A stretch of 64,000 nucleotides of DNA from an uncultured Draconibacterium sp. Lineage in GTDB: Bacteria > Bacteroidota > Bacteroidia > Bacteroidales > Prolixibacteraceae. Of the stretch, positions 38,660 through 47,492 are shown in pieces. The position numbers and the translations under genes are program-made. Numbering within the stretch: the stretch's first letter is position 1; every line of letters starts with the position of its first letter. The DNA lies in the NCBI RefSeq assembly GCF_963677565.1, contig NZ_OY781981.1, positions 2,529,001 through 2,593,000 of the forward strand, given 5' to 3'. The notes beneath the pieces were generated by a model. The model had not been told where the DNA came from. It made no database searches and worked only from the letters and a program-made list of their open reading frames with translations.

Positions 38660-40978
38660 TTATGCGTTTTGTTTTTTGATAAGATTCAATGCCGATCCGG
38701 CTTTAAACCATTCAATTTGTTGCGCATTGTATGTATGGTTCAATTTGATTATATCAGTTGAACCATCGGAATGAACGATCTCAAGTGTTAATGGTTTTCC
38801 CGGAGCAAAATCCACCAGGTCTACAAAGTTGAACGAATCGTCTTCTCGCACCAGGTCGTAATCGTTTTCGTTGTCGAAAGTCAATCCTAACATTCCCTGC
38901 TTTTTCAGGTTGGTTTCGTGGATACGTGCAAACGATTTAACAATTACGGCTTTAACGCCCAAGTGACGAGGTTCCATAGCTGCATGCTCGCGCGATGATC
39001 CTTCACCGTAGTTCTGATCGCCAATTACAACCGTTGGAATTCCTTCGGCTTTGTACTGTCGTTGAACGGCAGGCACTGCATCATACTCGCCGGTAAGCTG
39101 GTTTTTCACCTTGTTGGTTTCGCCGTTAAATGCGTTAACGGCACCAATCAGCATGTTATTCGATATATTGTCGAGGTGTCCGCGGAAACGTAACCATGGT
39201 CCGGCCATCGATATGTGGTCGGTGGTACATTTTCCCTGCGCTTTAATAAGTAACTTGGCACCTGTAATATTTTGTCCGTCCCAAGCTTCAAATGGATATA
39301 AAAGTTGCAGACGTTTTGAGTCTTCAGCAACATTTACCACAACGTTTGAACCGTCGGTTGCCGGAGCCTGGAATCCCGGATCTTTCACATCAAAACCTTT
39401 GCCTGGCAATTCCTCACCTGTTGGAAGGTCGAGTTTTACCTCTTCGCCGTTTTTGTTGGTCAGGGTGTCGGTAGCCGGATTAAAATCCAACCTACCGGCA
39501 ATGGCCAGTGCTGTTACCAGCTCGGGCGATGTTACAAAAGCGTGGGTATTCGGGTTACCGTCGGCACGTTTCGAGAAGTTACGGTTGAACGAGTGCACAA
39601 TCGTGTTTTTTTCTCCTTTTTCAGCTCCGGGGCGTGCCCACTGCCCAATACATGGTCCGCAGGCATTGGCAAATACTTTTCCGCCAATTTTCTCGAAGGT
39701 ATCAATAAATCCATCGCGTTCGATGGTGAAACGTACCTGCTCCGATCCCGGTGTAATGGTAAATTCCGATTTTGCGATCAAACCTTTTTCTTCGGCCTGT
39801 TTGGCAATCGATGCAGCACGCGAAATATCTTCGTACGATGAGTTGGTGCAACTACCAATCAATCCCACTGAAATGTCCATTGGCCATCCGTTGGCTTCAG
39901 CTTCCTCTTTCATTTTCGAGATAGGAGTGGCACGGTCGGGAGTAAATGGCCCGTTTACGTGTGGCTCCAGTTCCGAAAGATTGATTTCGATCAGCTCGTC
40001 GTAAAACTTTTCAGGATTGGCATAAACTTCGGCATCGGCGTCGAGGTGTTCTTTTACACCATTTGCCGCATCGGCCACTTCTGCACGACCTGTAGCGCGT
40101 AAATAACGCTCCATACTTTCGTCGTAAGCAAAAATACTTGTGGTAGCACCTACTTCGGCGCCCATGTTACAAATGGTTCCTTTACCGGTTGCTGAAAGTG
40201 ATTTTGCACCCTCACCAAAATATTCGATAATAGCTCCTGTTCCGCCTTTAACGGTAAGAATTCCGGCCACTTTCAGAATTACGTCTTTTGGTGCCGCCCA
40301 GCCACTTAATTTTCCGGTGAGTTTTACACCGATCATTTTTGGCATTTTCAACTCCCAGGCCATTCCTGCCATCACATCAACAGCGTCGGCTCCGCCAACT
40401 CCAATGGCCACCATTCCAAGGCCACCTGCATTAACGGTGTGCGAGTCGGTTCCAATCATCATTCCACCCGGGAATGCATAATTTTCCAACACCACCTGGT
40501 GAATAATACCGGCTCCCGGTTTCCAGAAACCTATTCCGTATTTATTCGAAACGGACTCCAGGAAATCAAAAACTTCCTTATTAGCGGTTTTTGAAACAGA
40601 GAGGTCGGTTTTCCCTTCCACCTGCGCCTGGATCAAGTGATCGCAATGCACGGTTGACGGAACGGCTGTCCGCTTTTTCCCTGAGTTAATAAATTGAAGT
40701 AATGCCATCTGCGCAGTGGCGTCCTGCATGGCTACCCGGTCGGGAGCAAAATCAACATAATCTGCTCCTCGTTTAAAGGCAGCTAATTCCTGCGCTGCAA
40801 ACAGGTGAGAATAAAGAATTTTTTCTGCGTACGTCATCGGTTTATTCAGAAGCCCTTTGGCTTGTTTTACCTTTTCGGGAAGTTCTGAATACACTTTTTT
40901 TACTAGGTCTAAATCAAACATAAGAAATTTAGTTTTTTTGAATATTGTCGGCGTATTATTTGTCGCTTTTACTAACAA
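38660..40978 (-). CDS. acn: aconitate hydratase, mitochondrial type
   Basis: The 772-residue protein has the three [4Fe-4S] cysteines (Cys in IGSCTNSS and the pair in ACGPCIGQW) and the swivel-domain blocks GEGSSREHAA and SFARIHETNLKKQG. Length and sequence fit the mitochondrial aconitase branch, not E. coli AcnA or AcnB. It isomerises citrate to isocitrate. It is the first gene of the TCA operon. The reading begins at 40978, but an internal Met (MFDLDLVKKVY, about 19 codons in) is the more usual N-terminus for this family. Confidence 0.96.
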   Translation of the reverse strand: MLVKATNNTPTIFKKTKFLMFDLDLVKKVYSELPEKVKQAKGLLNKPMTYAEKILYSHLFAAQELAAFKRGADYVDFAPDRVAMQDATAQMALLQFINSGKKRTAVPSTVHCDHLIQAQVEGKTDLSVSKTANKEVFDFLESVSNKYGIGFWKPGAGIIHQVVLENYAFPGGMMIGTDSHTVNAGGLGMVAIGVGGADAVDVMAGMAWELKMPKMIGVKLTGKLSGWAAPKDVILKVAGILTVKGGTGAIIEYFGEGAKSLSATGKGTICNMGAEVGATTSIFAYDESMERYLRATGRAEVADAANGVKEHLDADAEVYANPEKFYDELIEINLSELEPHVNGPFTPDRATPISKMKEEAEANGWPMDISVGLIGSCTNSSYEDISRAASIAKQAEEKGLIAKSEFTITPGSEQVRFTIERDGFIDTFEKIGGKVFANACGPCIGQWARPGAEKGEKNTIVHSFNRNFSKRADGNPNTHAFVTSPELVTALAIAGRLDFNPATDTLTNKNGEEVKLDLPTGEELPGKGFDVKDPGFQAPATDGSNVVVNVAEDSKRLQLLYPFEAWDGQNITGAKLLIKAQGKCTTDHISMAGPWLRFRGHLDNISNNMLIGAVNAFNGETNKVKNQLTGEYDAVPAVQRQYKAEGIPTVVIGDQNYGEGSSREHAAMEPRHLGVKAVIVKSFARIHETNLKKQGMLGLTFDNENDYDLVREDDSFNFVDLVDFAPGKPLTLEIVHSDGSTDIIKLNHTYNAQQIEWFKAGSALNLIKKQNA

Positions 40979-41118
40979 TAAATATCGTGAAAAGTTGACT
41001 TAATTCCTATAGAAATTTACTATTACAGTTCACTGATATCGATATATACCGTACATAAATAAACCATAATATAAGTTTTCTATTTGTAATTTTAATCACA
41101 TAACAGAGCCGGGGAGAT

Positions 41119-41132
41119 TTGATATATATCAA
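41119..41132. promoter_or_regulatory. perfect FNR/CRP-type box upstream of acn
   Basis: TTGATATATATCAA is a perfect palindrome of the form TTGAT-N4-ATCAA, the classical FNR site. It lies about 140 bp before the acn reading frame in a 250-bp A+T-rich gap. Binding by a Crp/Fnr-family protein is inferred. Confidence 0.5.
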
Positions 41133-41229
41133 TACGTCGAAATATAGTCGGGGGATATTTATTATTATTTGATTTTCAGTGATTTATTTGATCGTTTTGT
41201 TCTGCATGGATAACTCTATTTGTGTTATG

Positions 41230-42705
41230 TTATGAAACATGTTGCTGAATGCGCTTAAAAGCTAGCTTAGAGCTAATTATAGCCATTGGGATTCCGGCAC
41301 CGGGAACGGTGGATGCACCAACATAAAACACATTTTTATATTTCTCGTCAATATTACGTGGGCGCATGATGCCAATTTGGTTCATATTGTGCGAAAGTCC
41401 CAGTCCACTTCCCCGGTGCAAATTGAAGCGGTTTTGCCAAACCTGCGGTGTGTAAATGGTTCTCGATACGATTTCATTTTTTATCTCTTGCCCGATCCTT
41501 TTAGAGAAGTCTTCAATGATACTGTCGACGATCTGGTCTTTGTCCGACCAGTCTTGTTTGAAATAGAGGTTAGGCACCGGGCAAACAAAAAACAGGCTTT
41601 CGCAACCTTCGGGAGCACAATCGCTATTATGCTTCGATAAAACATTAACATAATAATAGGGCTTTTGTAAAGTTCCCGGATTCTTCATCACATTTTCGGC
41701 GTAGTCTTTATAATTCGTCCCCAGGTAGTAGTTGTGATGGTTCACCTGAGGCAGTTTGCATTTCAGCCCGATGTAAAAAGTAAGGTAGCCCATTGTCCAG
41801 CTCATTTTGTCGAGTTTGGCGGGAGCAAAAGCCGGGCGCTTAAAAATATTGCCTCTGAACCATGCTGCATCCGAATTAATAAGGTAACTGTCGGCCGACC
41901 ACGATTTACCGTTCTGGTCAGTCAACGCTTTCAATGTTCCGTTGTTTTCGGTAAATTCTTTTATTTCGGTGTTGTAATGGATTTCTACATTTTCCTTATT
42001 GAGCACATCCACAAAACCTTCAACAATTTTATACATCCCGCCTTTCACGTTGTAGTAGCCGTCGTGTTTAAATTCGGTGTACGAAAGCAGGCTGTAAATC
42101 CCCATGGTATCGAAAGGTGTGCGCCCAAGGAAAAAAGCCACCAGCGAAATAATCTGTTGTGCCTGCGATGACGAAAAATACTTAGTAACGTGGTTCCAGA
42201 AGCTTTTGAACAATACGGGAATATGCACCGGATTTACGCGCATTAAGGCCCAAACATAACCCGCCAGCGAATCGAAATTTTGTTTGATCACAATGTCAAC
42301 GGTATCGTGAAAAAGCGCACCGGCTTTGTCCATGTAGCGCTCAAACTTTTCTTTAAAATCAGGTTCGATATCGGCAAACTGTTCGGCCAGTTTATCAATG
42401 TCTTTGTATAAGAAATAGGTTTTGTCGTCGCCTCTGAAATTTACCGTGTACAAGGGATCTAGTTCTACATACTCAAACGGCAACTGAATACCACACTCTT
42501 TGGCAAATTCTTCAAATTCGTACGACATGCTGAAAAAACTCGGACCGGTATCAAAGGTAAAGCCATCTTTTTTTATCTGGTTCAGCCTTCCACCGGCTTG
42601 TTCGTTCTTTTCCAGAATCACAACCTCGTAGCCGTTTTTCACCAATCTTATTGCTGTGGCCAGTCCACCGATTCCGGCACCTACTATTAAAACCTTTTGT
42701 TTCAT
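41230..42705 (-). CDS. CrtI/CrtD-type carotenoid desaturase
   Basis: The 491-residue FAD protein has the dinucleotide motif VGAGIGGLATAIRL at the N-terminus and the C-terminal GASTVPGAGIPMAIISSKLA block of phytoene desaturases. It either makes lycopene from phytoene (CrtI) or introduces a 3,4-double bond (CrtD). As the only desaturase in a cluster with phytoene synthase and lycopene cyclase, CrtI is the simpler reading, but its N-terminal region is not a close match to typical Bacteroidota CrtI. It overlaps the TPR gene by 4 bp. Confidence 0.9.
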   Translation of the reverse strand: MKQKVLIVGAGIGGLATAIRLVKNGYEVVILEKNEQAGGRLNQIKKDGFTFDTGPSFFSMSYEFEEFAKECGIQLPFEYVELDPLYTVNFRGDDKTYFLYKDIDKLAEQFADIEPDFKEKFERYMDKAGALFHDTVDIVIKQNFDSLAGYVWALMRVNPVHIPVLFKSFWNHVTKYFSSSQAQQIISLVAFFLGRTPFDTMGIYSLLSYTEFKHDGYYNVKGGMYKIVEGFVDVLNKENVEIHYNTEIKEFTENNGTLKALTDQNGKSWSADSYLINSDAAWFRGNIFKRPAFAPAKLDKMSWTMGYLTFYIGLKCKLPQVNHHNYYLGTNYKDYAENVMKNPGTLQKPYYYVNVLSKHNSDCAPEGCESLFFVCPVPNLYFKQDWSDKDQIVDSIIEDFSKRIGQEIKNEIVSRTIYTPQVWQNRFNLHRGSGLGLSHNMNQIGIMRPRNIDEKYKNVFYVGASTVPGAGIPMAIISSKLAFKRIQQHVS

Positions 42706-43445
42706 TCCTTTTTCACTTTTGTTTTTAAGTTAGGATAAAGTTCATCTTTCACCCATTTAAAGTCGGGCTCGAATTGTAAAGCTTTTTCGTATATGGATTT
42801 TGCCTTCTCATATTCGTCCATTTCTTCGTACGATTGCCCTGTTAAACTCAGCAAGCTTAAATAGTTCCAGTCGTTTTGCAATGCTGCGGGTTGCTTTTCC
42901 ATTTGTTCAATGGCCAGTAAAAAGTGCTCGATGGCAACTTCTTTCGATCCGCCAAAAATAGCCGGCATGTAAAAATAAGCGTTGCCATATTGTACATGGG
43001 CAAAGGGGAGTTTGTTATTTAATTCCAGCGCCCGATCAGCATTTTTAATACACCTGCGTCCAAAGATTGGTGCCTTTATTGGCGACAGGCCAATTTTAAA
43101 GCCCCAGAAAGCCGCCTCATATGCATTCACAAGTGCCGAATCAAAGTTTAGATTCTCCAAAATGTCCAGGTTGTTTTCAGCCAGATCGAGGTAGTGTTTG
43201 GCTTTCTTATCATCATCTTCAGCCAGACAATAGCCTATGAATCCGTATTGGTAGTTTACCAGTTCGCTGAGATACCCGGTATTTTCTGTTTTGTTTTGCT
43301 CCATACTATCGATCACTATTTGCCAATCAATCATGCGATTGCTGATGTATGCCTCATAAATTTTTTGCTTGTTCGAAGCAAAAGCACTTCCTGAAAGGAA
43401 AAGGGCCAAAAACAGAGTAATTATGATATCGTTCTTCCTTTCCAT
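42702..43445 (-). CDS. TPR-like exported protein inside the carotenoid operon
   Basis: The 247-residue protein has a signal peptide (about 1-23) and helical repeats; the clearest TPR is LTGQSYEEMDEYEKAKSIYEKALQFEPDF near the C-terminus. It has 4-bp and 25-bp overlaps with its neighbours, so it is an integral part of the operon. Its role in carotenoid synthesis or placement is unknown; a scaffold is possible. Confidence 0.8.
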   Translation of the reverse strand: MERKNDIIITLFLALFLSGSAFASNKQKIYEAYISNRMIDWQIVIDSMEQNKTENTGYLSELVNYQYGFIGYCLAEDDDKKAKHYLDLAENNLDILENLNFDSALVNAYEAAFWGFKIGLSPIKAPIFGRRCIKNADRALELNNKLPFAHVQYGNAYFYMPAIFGGSKEVAIEHFLLAIEQMEKQPAALQNDWNYLSLLSLTGQSYEEMDEYEKAKSIYEKALQFEPDFKWVKDELYPNLKTKVKKE

Positions 43446-44512
43446 TGGTAGGCTTTTTTTGATTTGTTGAGCAATGCTTTTATGATGATAAGGCCAAGTA
43501 CCAATTGTTGCGGCATGGCCAGAAGCAGGTTTTTTAACGGATTTTGATAGCTAACAATACTTATTAAAATACGAATGGTTACCAGCATTAAGAGGTAAAT
43601 AAAAATGAGTTTAGTTGGCAAAACAATTAGAACCGGAATAAATCCCAGTGTGGTAATCAGCCAAAAAAGTATCGACAATATGCCCGAGTTTCCGAAGAAC
43701 ATAATTACATTTTTTGAGAAACCATTTACTGCTTCGGTAAACGAACTGTACATCCGGCAGGAAATAGAAGAATTTCCTGCAAGACATGCTATTCGAATTC
43801 CATTCTTTTTAAAGGATTGCGCAATTGATATGTCTTCCACTTTATTATCCCGAAAAGTTTGGTGTGGTTGAGTGTCTCTGTATGTTTTGGCATCGAAGAG
43901 CATAAATTGCCCGTTTGCCGCCGCCATCGATGAAAAGGGCAGAACCCTTACGAAGATTAATGGCAAAAGACTCAACAGGATAAAATTCATATTCGGTACG
44001 GTCAGGTATTCGCTCCAGCTGTGCATGTTTTGTTTCGGGAAAATGGAAAGCAAACCGAGCTTGTGTTGTTGCACTTTGCTGATTGTATCGGCGATAATCG
44101 TACCCGAAATACGAACATCGGCATCGAGAAACAAAAAGTAACTTCCTTTTGCCTGTTGCGCCAGATTATAACAACCATAGTTTTTTCCCAACCATCCGTC
44201 CGGAAGTCCTTCTGAATGGAGGAGTTGAATCCGGTGATCCGTTTTTGTGCAGGCGTCAACAATTTCAGCCGTTTTATCAGTCGATTGATCGTTAAAAACC
44301 AACAGCTCAAAATTTTTCCATTCCTGCTGTTGAATATCCTGGAGTAAACGGCGAATGTTTTGTTCTTCGTTACGCGCCGGAATAAGAATGGAAACCAGCG
44401 GATTAAAATCTTTTAGATTGGTAGACAAAGGCTGCCTGAAAATTGCATTTAGCAAAACAACCCATAGTTGAATTGCTGTAAAAATGAATATGATCCACGC
44501 TGCAATTATCAT
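43421..44512 (-). CDS. family 2 glycosyltransferase, CruG/CrtQ-like
   Basis: The 363-residue protein has an N-terminal membrane helix, a GT-A domain (SILIPARNEEQNIRRLL, FNDQSTD, FLDADVRI) and three to four C-terminal helices. Membrane GT2 proteins of this type glycosylate hydroxylated carotenoids. The neighbouring hydratase-like and acyltransferase genes support a carotenoid glycoside product. The sugar and position cannot be read from sequence. Confidence 0.85.
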   Translation of the reverse strand: MIIAAWIIFIFTAIQLWVVLLNAIFRQPLSTNLKDFNPLVSILIPARNEEQNIRRLLQDIQQQEWKNFELLVFNDQSTDKTAEIVDACTKTDHRIQLLHSEGLPDGWLGKNYGCYNLAQQAKGSYFLFLDADVRISGTIIADTISKVQQHKLGLLSIFPKQNMHSWSEYLTVPNMNFILLSLLPLIFVRVLPFSSMAAANGQFMLFDAKTYRDTQPHQTFRDNKVEDISIAQSFKKNGIRIACLAGNSSISCRMYSSFTEAVNGFSKNVIMFFGNSGILSILFWLITTLGFIPVLIVLPTKLIFIYLLMLVTIRILISIVSYQNPLKNLLLAMPQQLVLGLIIIKALLNKSKKAYQWKGRTIS

Positions 44513-44514
44513 CG

Positions 44515-45135
44515 TTAAATCTCTTTTTTAGCTTGTGCTTGCAAACACTGTTCGTAAAAAGTGTTGTATGCGTTTTCCATCTCATCAACATTCCAGGAAG
44601 CGGTGTAATTATGCAGGTTGAAAAAAGCATTTGGTTTCGCATCGGCAAAATAGTCGATGAGGTTGGCCTGGAAAATGATCTGAATATCATTCTTTGTACG
44701 CTGCAGAATCTTTTCAATTCCCTTCTCAAACACAAACTTGTTCTGGTAGATGCTTTTTATGTTCCCCTGCGGAAATAACAAGACCATGTTATTGGCATCC
44801 GACAATAATTCTGCAGTATAATCAAAGGTTTCAAATATTGATCTCGATTGTTTTTTGATGGAAAAGCCACCGGTATATTGGAAAAACCAGTTTTTTCGAA
44901 GCTCCTCTTCCAGCATCATAAAATGGTATTTGCGTTTAAAAAGCTGCTGATTTACATATAAAGTCCAAATGCCATCCCACCAACTCACGTGATTACAAAT
45001 TAAAAGAATGGGCAATCCATTGTCCTCAATCTCGCCATTAATGGAAAACGAATGAAAGTGTCGTTTCATTTTCCACAGCACATAGTGCCGGAAAAACGGA
45101 TCGAGGACAAAATTATGTTTTGCTTTTATGATCAA
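44515..45135 (-). CDS. PlsC-like acyltransferase
   Basis: The 206-residue protein has the NHxxxxD catalytic motif (CNHVSWWD) and the FPQG motif of glycerolipid-type acyltransferases. It starts 2 bp before the GT2 gene. In this context it most likely adds a fatty acyl group to the sugar of a carotenoid glycoside, as proposed for similar clusters, rather than acting in phospholipid synthesis. Confidence 0.85.
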   Translation of the reverse strand: MIIKAKHNFVLDPFFRHYVLWKMKRHFHSFSINGEIEDNGLPILLICNHVSWWDGIWTLYVNQQLFKRKYHFMMLEEELRKNWFFQYTGGFSIKKQSRSIFETFDYTAELLSDANNMVLLFPQGNIKSIYQNKFVFEKGIEKILQRTKNDIQIIFQANLIDYFADAKPNAFFNLHNYTASWNVDEMENAYNTFYEQCLQAQAKKEI

Positions 45136-45139
45136 AGTT

Positions 45140-45802
45140 TTAGTTTAAAGTTAAAAGTAACATGGCAAAAAATAAAGCCTGAATTCCAAAAACAACCGGG
45201 GCGATCCGGTTTTTGGTATTTATTTTCAACAAGTTGATGACCAGTGAAAAAAGCAATGCCAAAAGAAACCAGGCCAAATAGTTTTGCACCGGAACTGCTG
45301 ATTCGCTAAACGTCCACATGGCTAATTGTGGTGCTACCTGTTCTAAAAGTACATCGTAGCCCAGCAATAAAAACGCTGCTCCAACAATTTTTAACATCAG
45401 GGGCCAATTGCTTAGTTCCATTACTGAATTGGACACATAAACAAGCAGCAGCCAGTTTAGCCCAATAATCAGAGGCGTATTAAAAAGTTTTATGCCCAAG
45501 CCGTGCCCGTAGCTGTAGTTGCCAAAAATACTTCCGGTGTTTACTCCAATCAGCTCAACAATAAAACTTGCTATGTAAATAAAAATAAAAACGAATATTG
45601 TTTTTGCGGAAAATTTGCTGTGAAATAAGCCCACAATAAAAGAACTCAGTAGTAACGCAAACGGCGTTAAATGCACAAAAAACGGGCGAGTGGCCGGAAC
45701 AGAAAGTCCGGCAAATCCTACCGCATAGAAAATGACAAGAAACAATACAAAGTACCGGTAATTTGCCTGTATTGAGTTTGCTATGTTTCTTGTGCCAATC
45801 AT
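45140..45802 (-). CDS. cruF: CruF-like carotenoid 1',2'-hydratase (DUF422)
   Basis: The 220-residue protein has about seven transmembrane helices. The NTGSIFGNYSYGHGLGIKLFNTPLIIGLNWLL region is the family signature. CruF adds water across the 1',2' end of an acyclic psi end group, giving the hydroxyl later glycosylated. It overlaps the cyclase gene by 4 bp. Confidence 0.85.
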   Translation of the reverse strand: MIGTRNIANSIQANYRYFVLFLVIFYAVGFAGLSVPATRPFFVHLTPFALLLSSFIVGLFHSKFSAKTIFVFIFIYIASFIVELIGVNTGSIFGNYSYGHGLGIKLFNTPLIIGLNWLLLVYVSNSVMELSNWPLMLKIVGAAFLLLGYDVLLEQVAPQLAMWTFSESAVPVQNYLAWFLLALLFSLVINLLKINTKNRIAPVVFGIQALFFAMLLLTLN

Positions 45803-46485
45803 TTTTCAACGTGTTTTTTGATTTGTTCAATCAGTAACAGGTTATATAAAATCATACTGAATGCGTAGGCAAAATCCTCAATGGGAATAGTAAAAACACG
45901 TAATCCGAGGTTTTCGCTGTTGTTGTACCAAACCACTTCTCCATCGATATACGATCCGGTTAAAATTCCGTTCACAATTAAAAAGGGAATCAGAATTACT
46001 CCGAAAGTGATAAAAAATGAATGGGTTATTCTGCTTTTCAAAAGCAGGGGAAGCAGCAGGGCAATAGCAAGTTTTGCAGCAATATAAAAAGTGTAAGTTT
46101 TATCGGTATTGAAAATGACCAGCAAAACACACAGGAAAATAAGCGATAGAACCAGTGCACGATTCCATATGTTTTTTAGCTCAAGTTGCGGGAAATATTC
46201 CCGAATCGATTCATGTAAAAATATACTGGCATAAGGAATAACAATAAAAAACAGGATTTCTTCGAGTGGCAAAGAAAATAAATAGCTGCCCGATAAATAC
46301 TCCGGATTAAAGCCCCAAATGCCTCGATTGGTAAAATTCACATCGAAAATGATATACAACAAAGCCACCAACAGAATGGAAGGAAAAACATATTTCCATT
46401 GTTTGTAAAACTGCAGTCGTTTATCGAAACTGAGCAGCAAAGGCACTGCGCCGGAAGCCGTAAGTAGTATAAAGTACAATGACAT
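45799..46485 (-). CDS. lycopene cyclase, fused CrtYc-CrtYd type
   Basis: The 228-residue integral membrane protein has two homologous halves, each with a P-(L/I)-E-(E/D)-x-x-(F/Y) motif (LPLEEILFF and IPIEDFAYA). This is the heterodimeric-type cyclase domain fused in one chain, as in Bacteroidota and archaea. It forms beta-ionone rings on lycopene. Confidence 0.88.
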   Translation of the reverse strand: MSLYFILLTASGAVPLLLSFDKRLQFYKQWKYVFPSILLVALLYIIFDVNFTNRGIWGFNPEYLSGSYLFSLPLEEILFFIVIPYASIFLHESIREYFPQLELKNIWNRALVLSLIFLCVLLVIFNTDKTYTFYIAAKLAIALLLPLLLKSRITHSFFITFGVILIPFLIVNGILTGSYIDGEVVWYNNSENLGLRVFTIPIEDFAYAFSMILYNLLLIEQIKKHVEK

Positions 46486-46959
46486 TTATTTCTTTAAAAA
46501 ACGAAATTGGAAGATTAGTAAACCATAGTTGTCAAAATCGCGAACGTTCTTTCCGCGATGGTGTGCCAGGTGTGCCTCGCGGACTGCCCTGAGGTATTTA
46601 TTTTTTGTATGGGTTAAAAAAGGAATATTGAGCCGTTGGTGGATCATTACATCGTGAATAGCAAAATAGGTGAGTCCGTACAAACTTATTCCAATGCCCA
46701 GTGCAATTAGTGCTGAAATATGAAAGAAGAAACCAACGATGAGCACTACGATTGCCGGAATGGCGTAAACAAGGAAAAAATAGTCGTTCTTTTCAAAACC
46801 GGGTTTGTACAACTCGGTTTGCGAAGCGTTTTTTTTGTGGTCGTTTACATGATGATCGCGGTGCCATTTCCACAAAAAACCATGCATTACAAATTTATGG
46901 TTCGACCAGGCTACGAACTCCATAAAACAGAAGGCTGCTATAGCGATTATAAAATTCAA
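46486..46959 (-). CDS. crtZ: beta-carotene hydroxylase
   Basis: The 157-residue membrane protein has the di-iron histidine motifs of CrtZ: HKFVMHGFLWKWHRDHH, FAIHDVMIHQR and HLAHHRG. It hydroxylates beta-rings at C3. It has a 4-bp ATGA overlap with idi and ends 1 bp before the cyclase gene. Confidence 0.93.
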   Translation of the reverse strand: MNFIIAIAAFCFMEFVAWSNHKFVMHGFLWKWHRDHHVNDHKKNASQTELYKPGFEKNDYFFLVYAIPAIVVLIVGFFFHISALIALGIGISLYGLTYFAIHDVMIHQRLNIPFLTHTKNKYLRAVREAHLAHHRGKNVRDFDNYGLLIFQFRFLKK

Positions 46960-47492
46960 TTTTTTACTTTTAAATGTTCTTCTACGCGTTCATATATTTT
47001 CTTAAACCATACGGTGTAGCGTTCAGGATTGTTTTCAATATCCTCTTTAAGTTCCTCGTAAGTAATATATTTCCAACTTAATACTTCATTTGCATCAGGT
47101 TGTGGTTTATCATCACTAAAACCAATAAATACACGGTCAAGCTCGTGTTCGGTAAGTTGGTTATCCAAATCTTCTTTGTAGGTAAAATCAAAAATTTCCT
47201 GTAACGAAGCCTGCATTCCCATTTCTTGCATCAAACGGCGGTTGGCAGCATCAAAACTGGTTTCGTTAGGGTATGGATGACTGCAACAGGTGTTGGTCCA
47301 CAAGCCATTTGAATGATACTTATTTAATGCCCGTTGATGGATAAGCCATTCGCCTTTCGAATTAATGATAAATACAGAGATAGCCCGGTGTAGTATGCCT
47401 TTTAAATGAGCCTCCATCTTTTCCATTTCTCCCACCACCTTGTCGTTTTGGTCAACCAGAATTACCTTTTCTATTTTGTTGTTGTTCGTCAT
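46956..47492 (-). CDS. idi: isopentenyl-diphosphate isomerase, type I
   Basis: The 178-residue Nudix-fold protein has the catalytic Cys in TNTCCSHPYPNE and the metal-binding Glu residues in the downstream region. It balances IPP and DMAPP for carotenoid synthesis. ATGA overlaps on both sides show tight coupling with crtB and crtZ. Confidence 0.95.
   Translation of the reverse strand: MTNNNKIEKVILVDQNDKVVGEMEKMEAHLKGILHRAISVFIINSKGEWLIHQRALNKYHSNGLWTNTCCSHPYPNETSFDAANRRLMQEMGMQASLQEIFDFTYKEDLDNQLTEHELDRVFIGFSDDKPQPDANEVLSWKYITYEELKEDIENNPERYTVWFKKIYERVEEHLKVKN

Noticed and set aside
39111..40004. A 297-codon frame antisense to aconitase
   Set aside because: It is a shadow of the strong acn coding frame.
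42702..44512. A frameshift or fusion between the TPR and GT2 genes
   Set aside because: The 25-bp overlap is in different frames, and both proteins have complete, independent ends.
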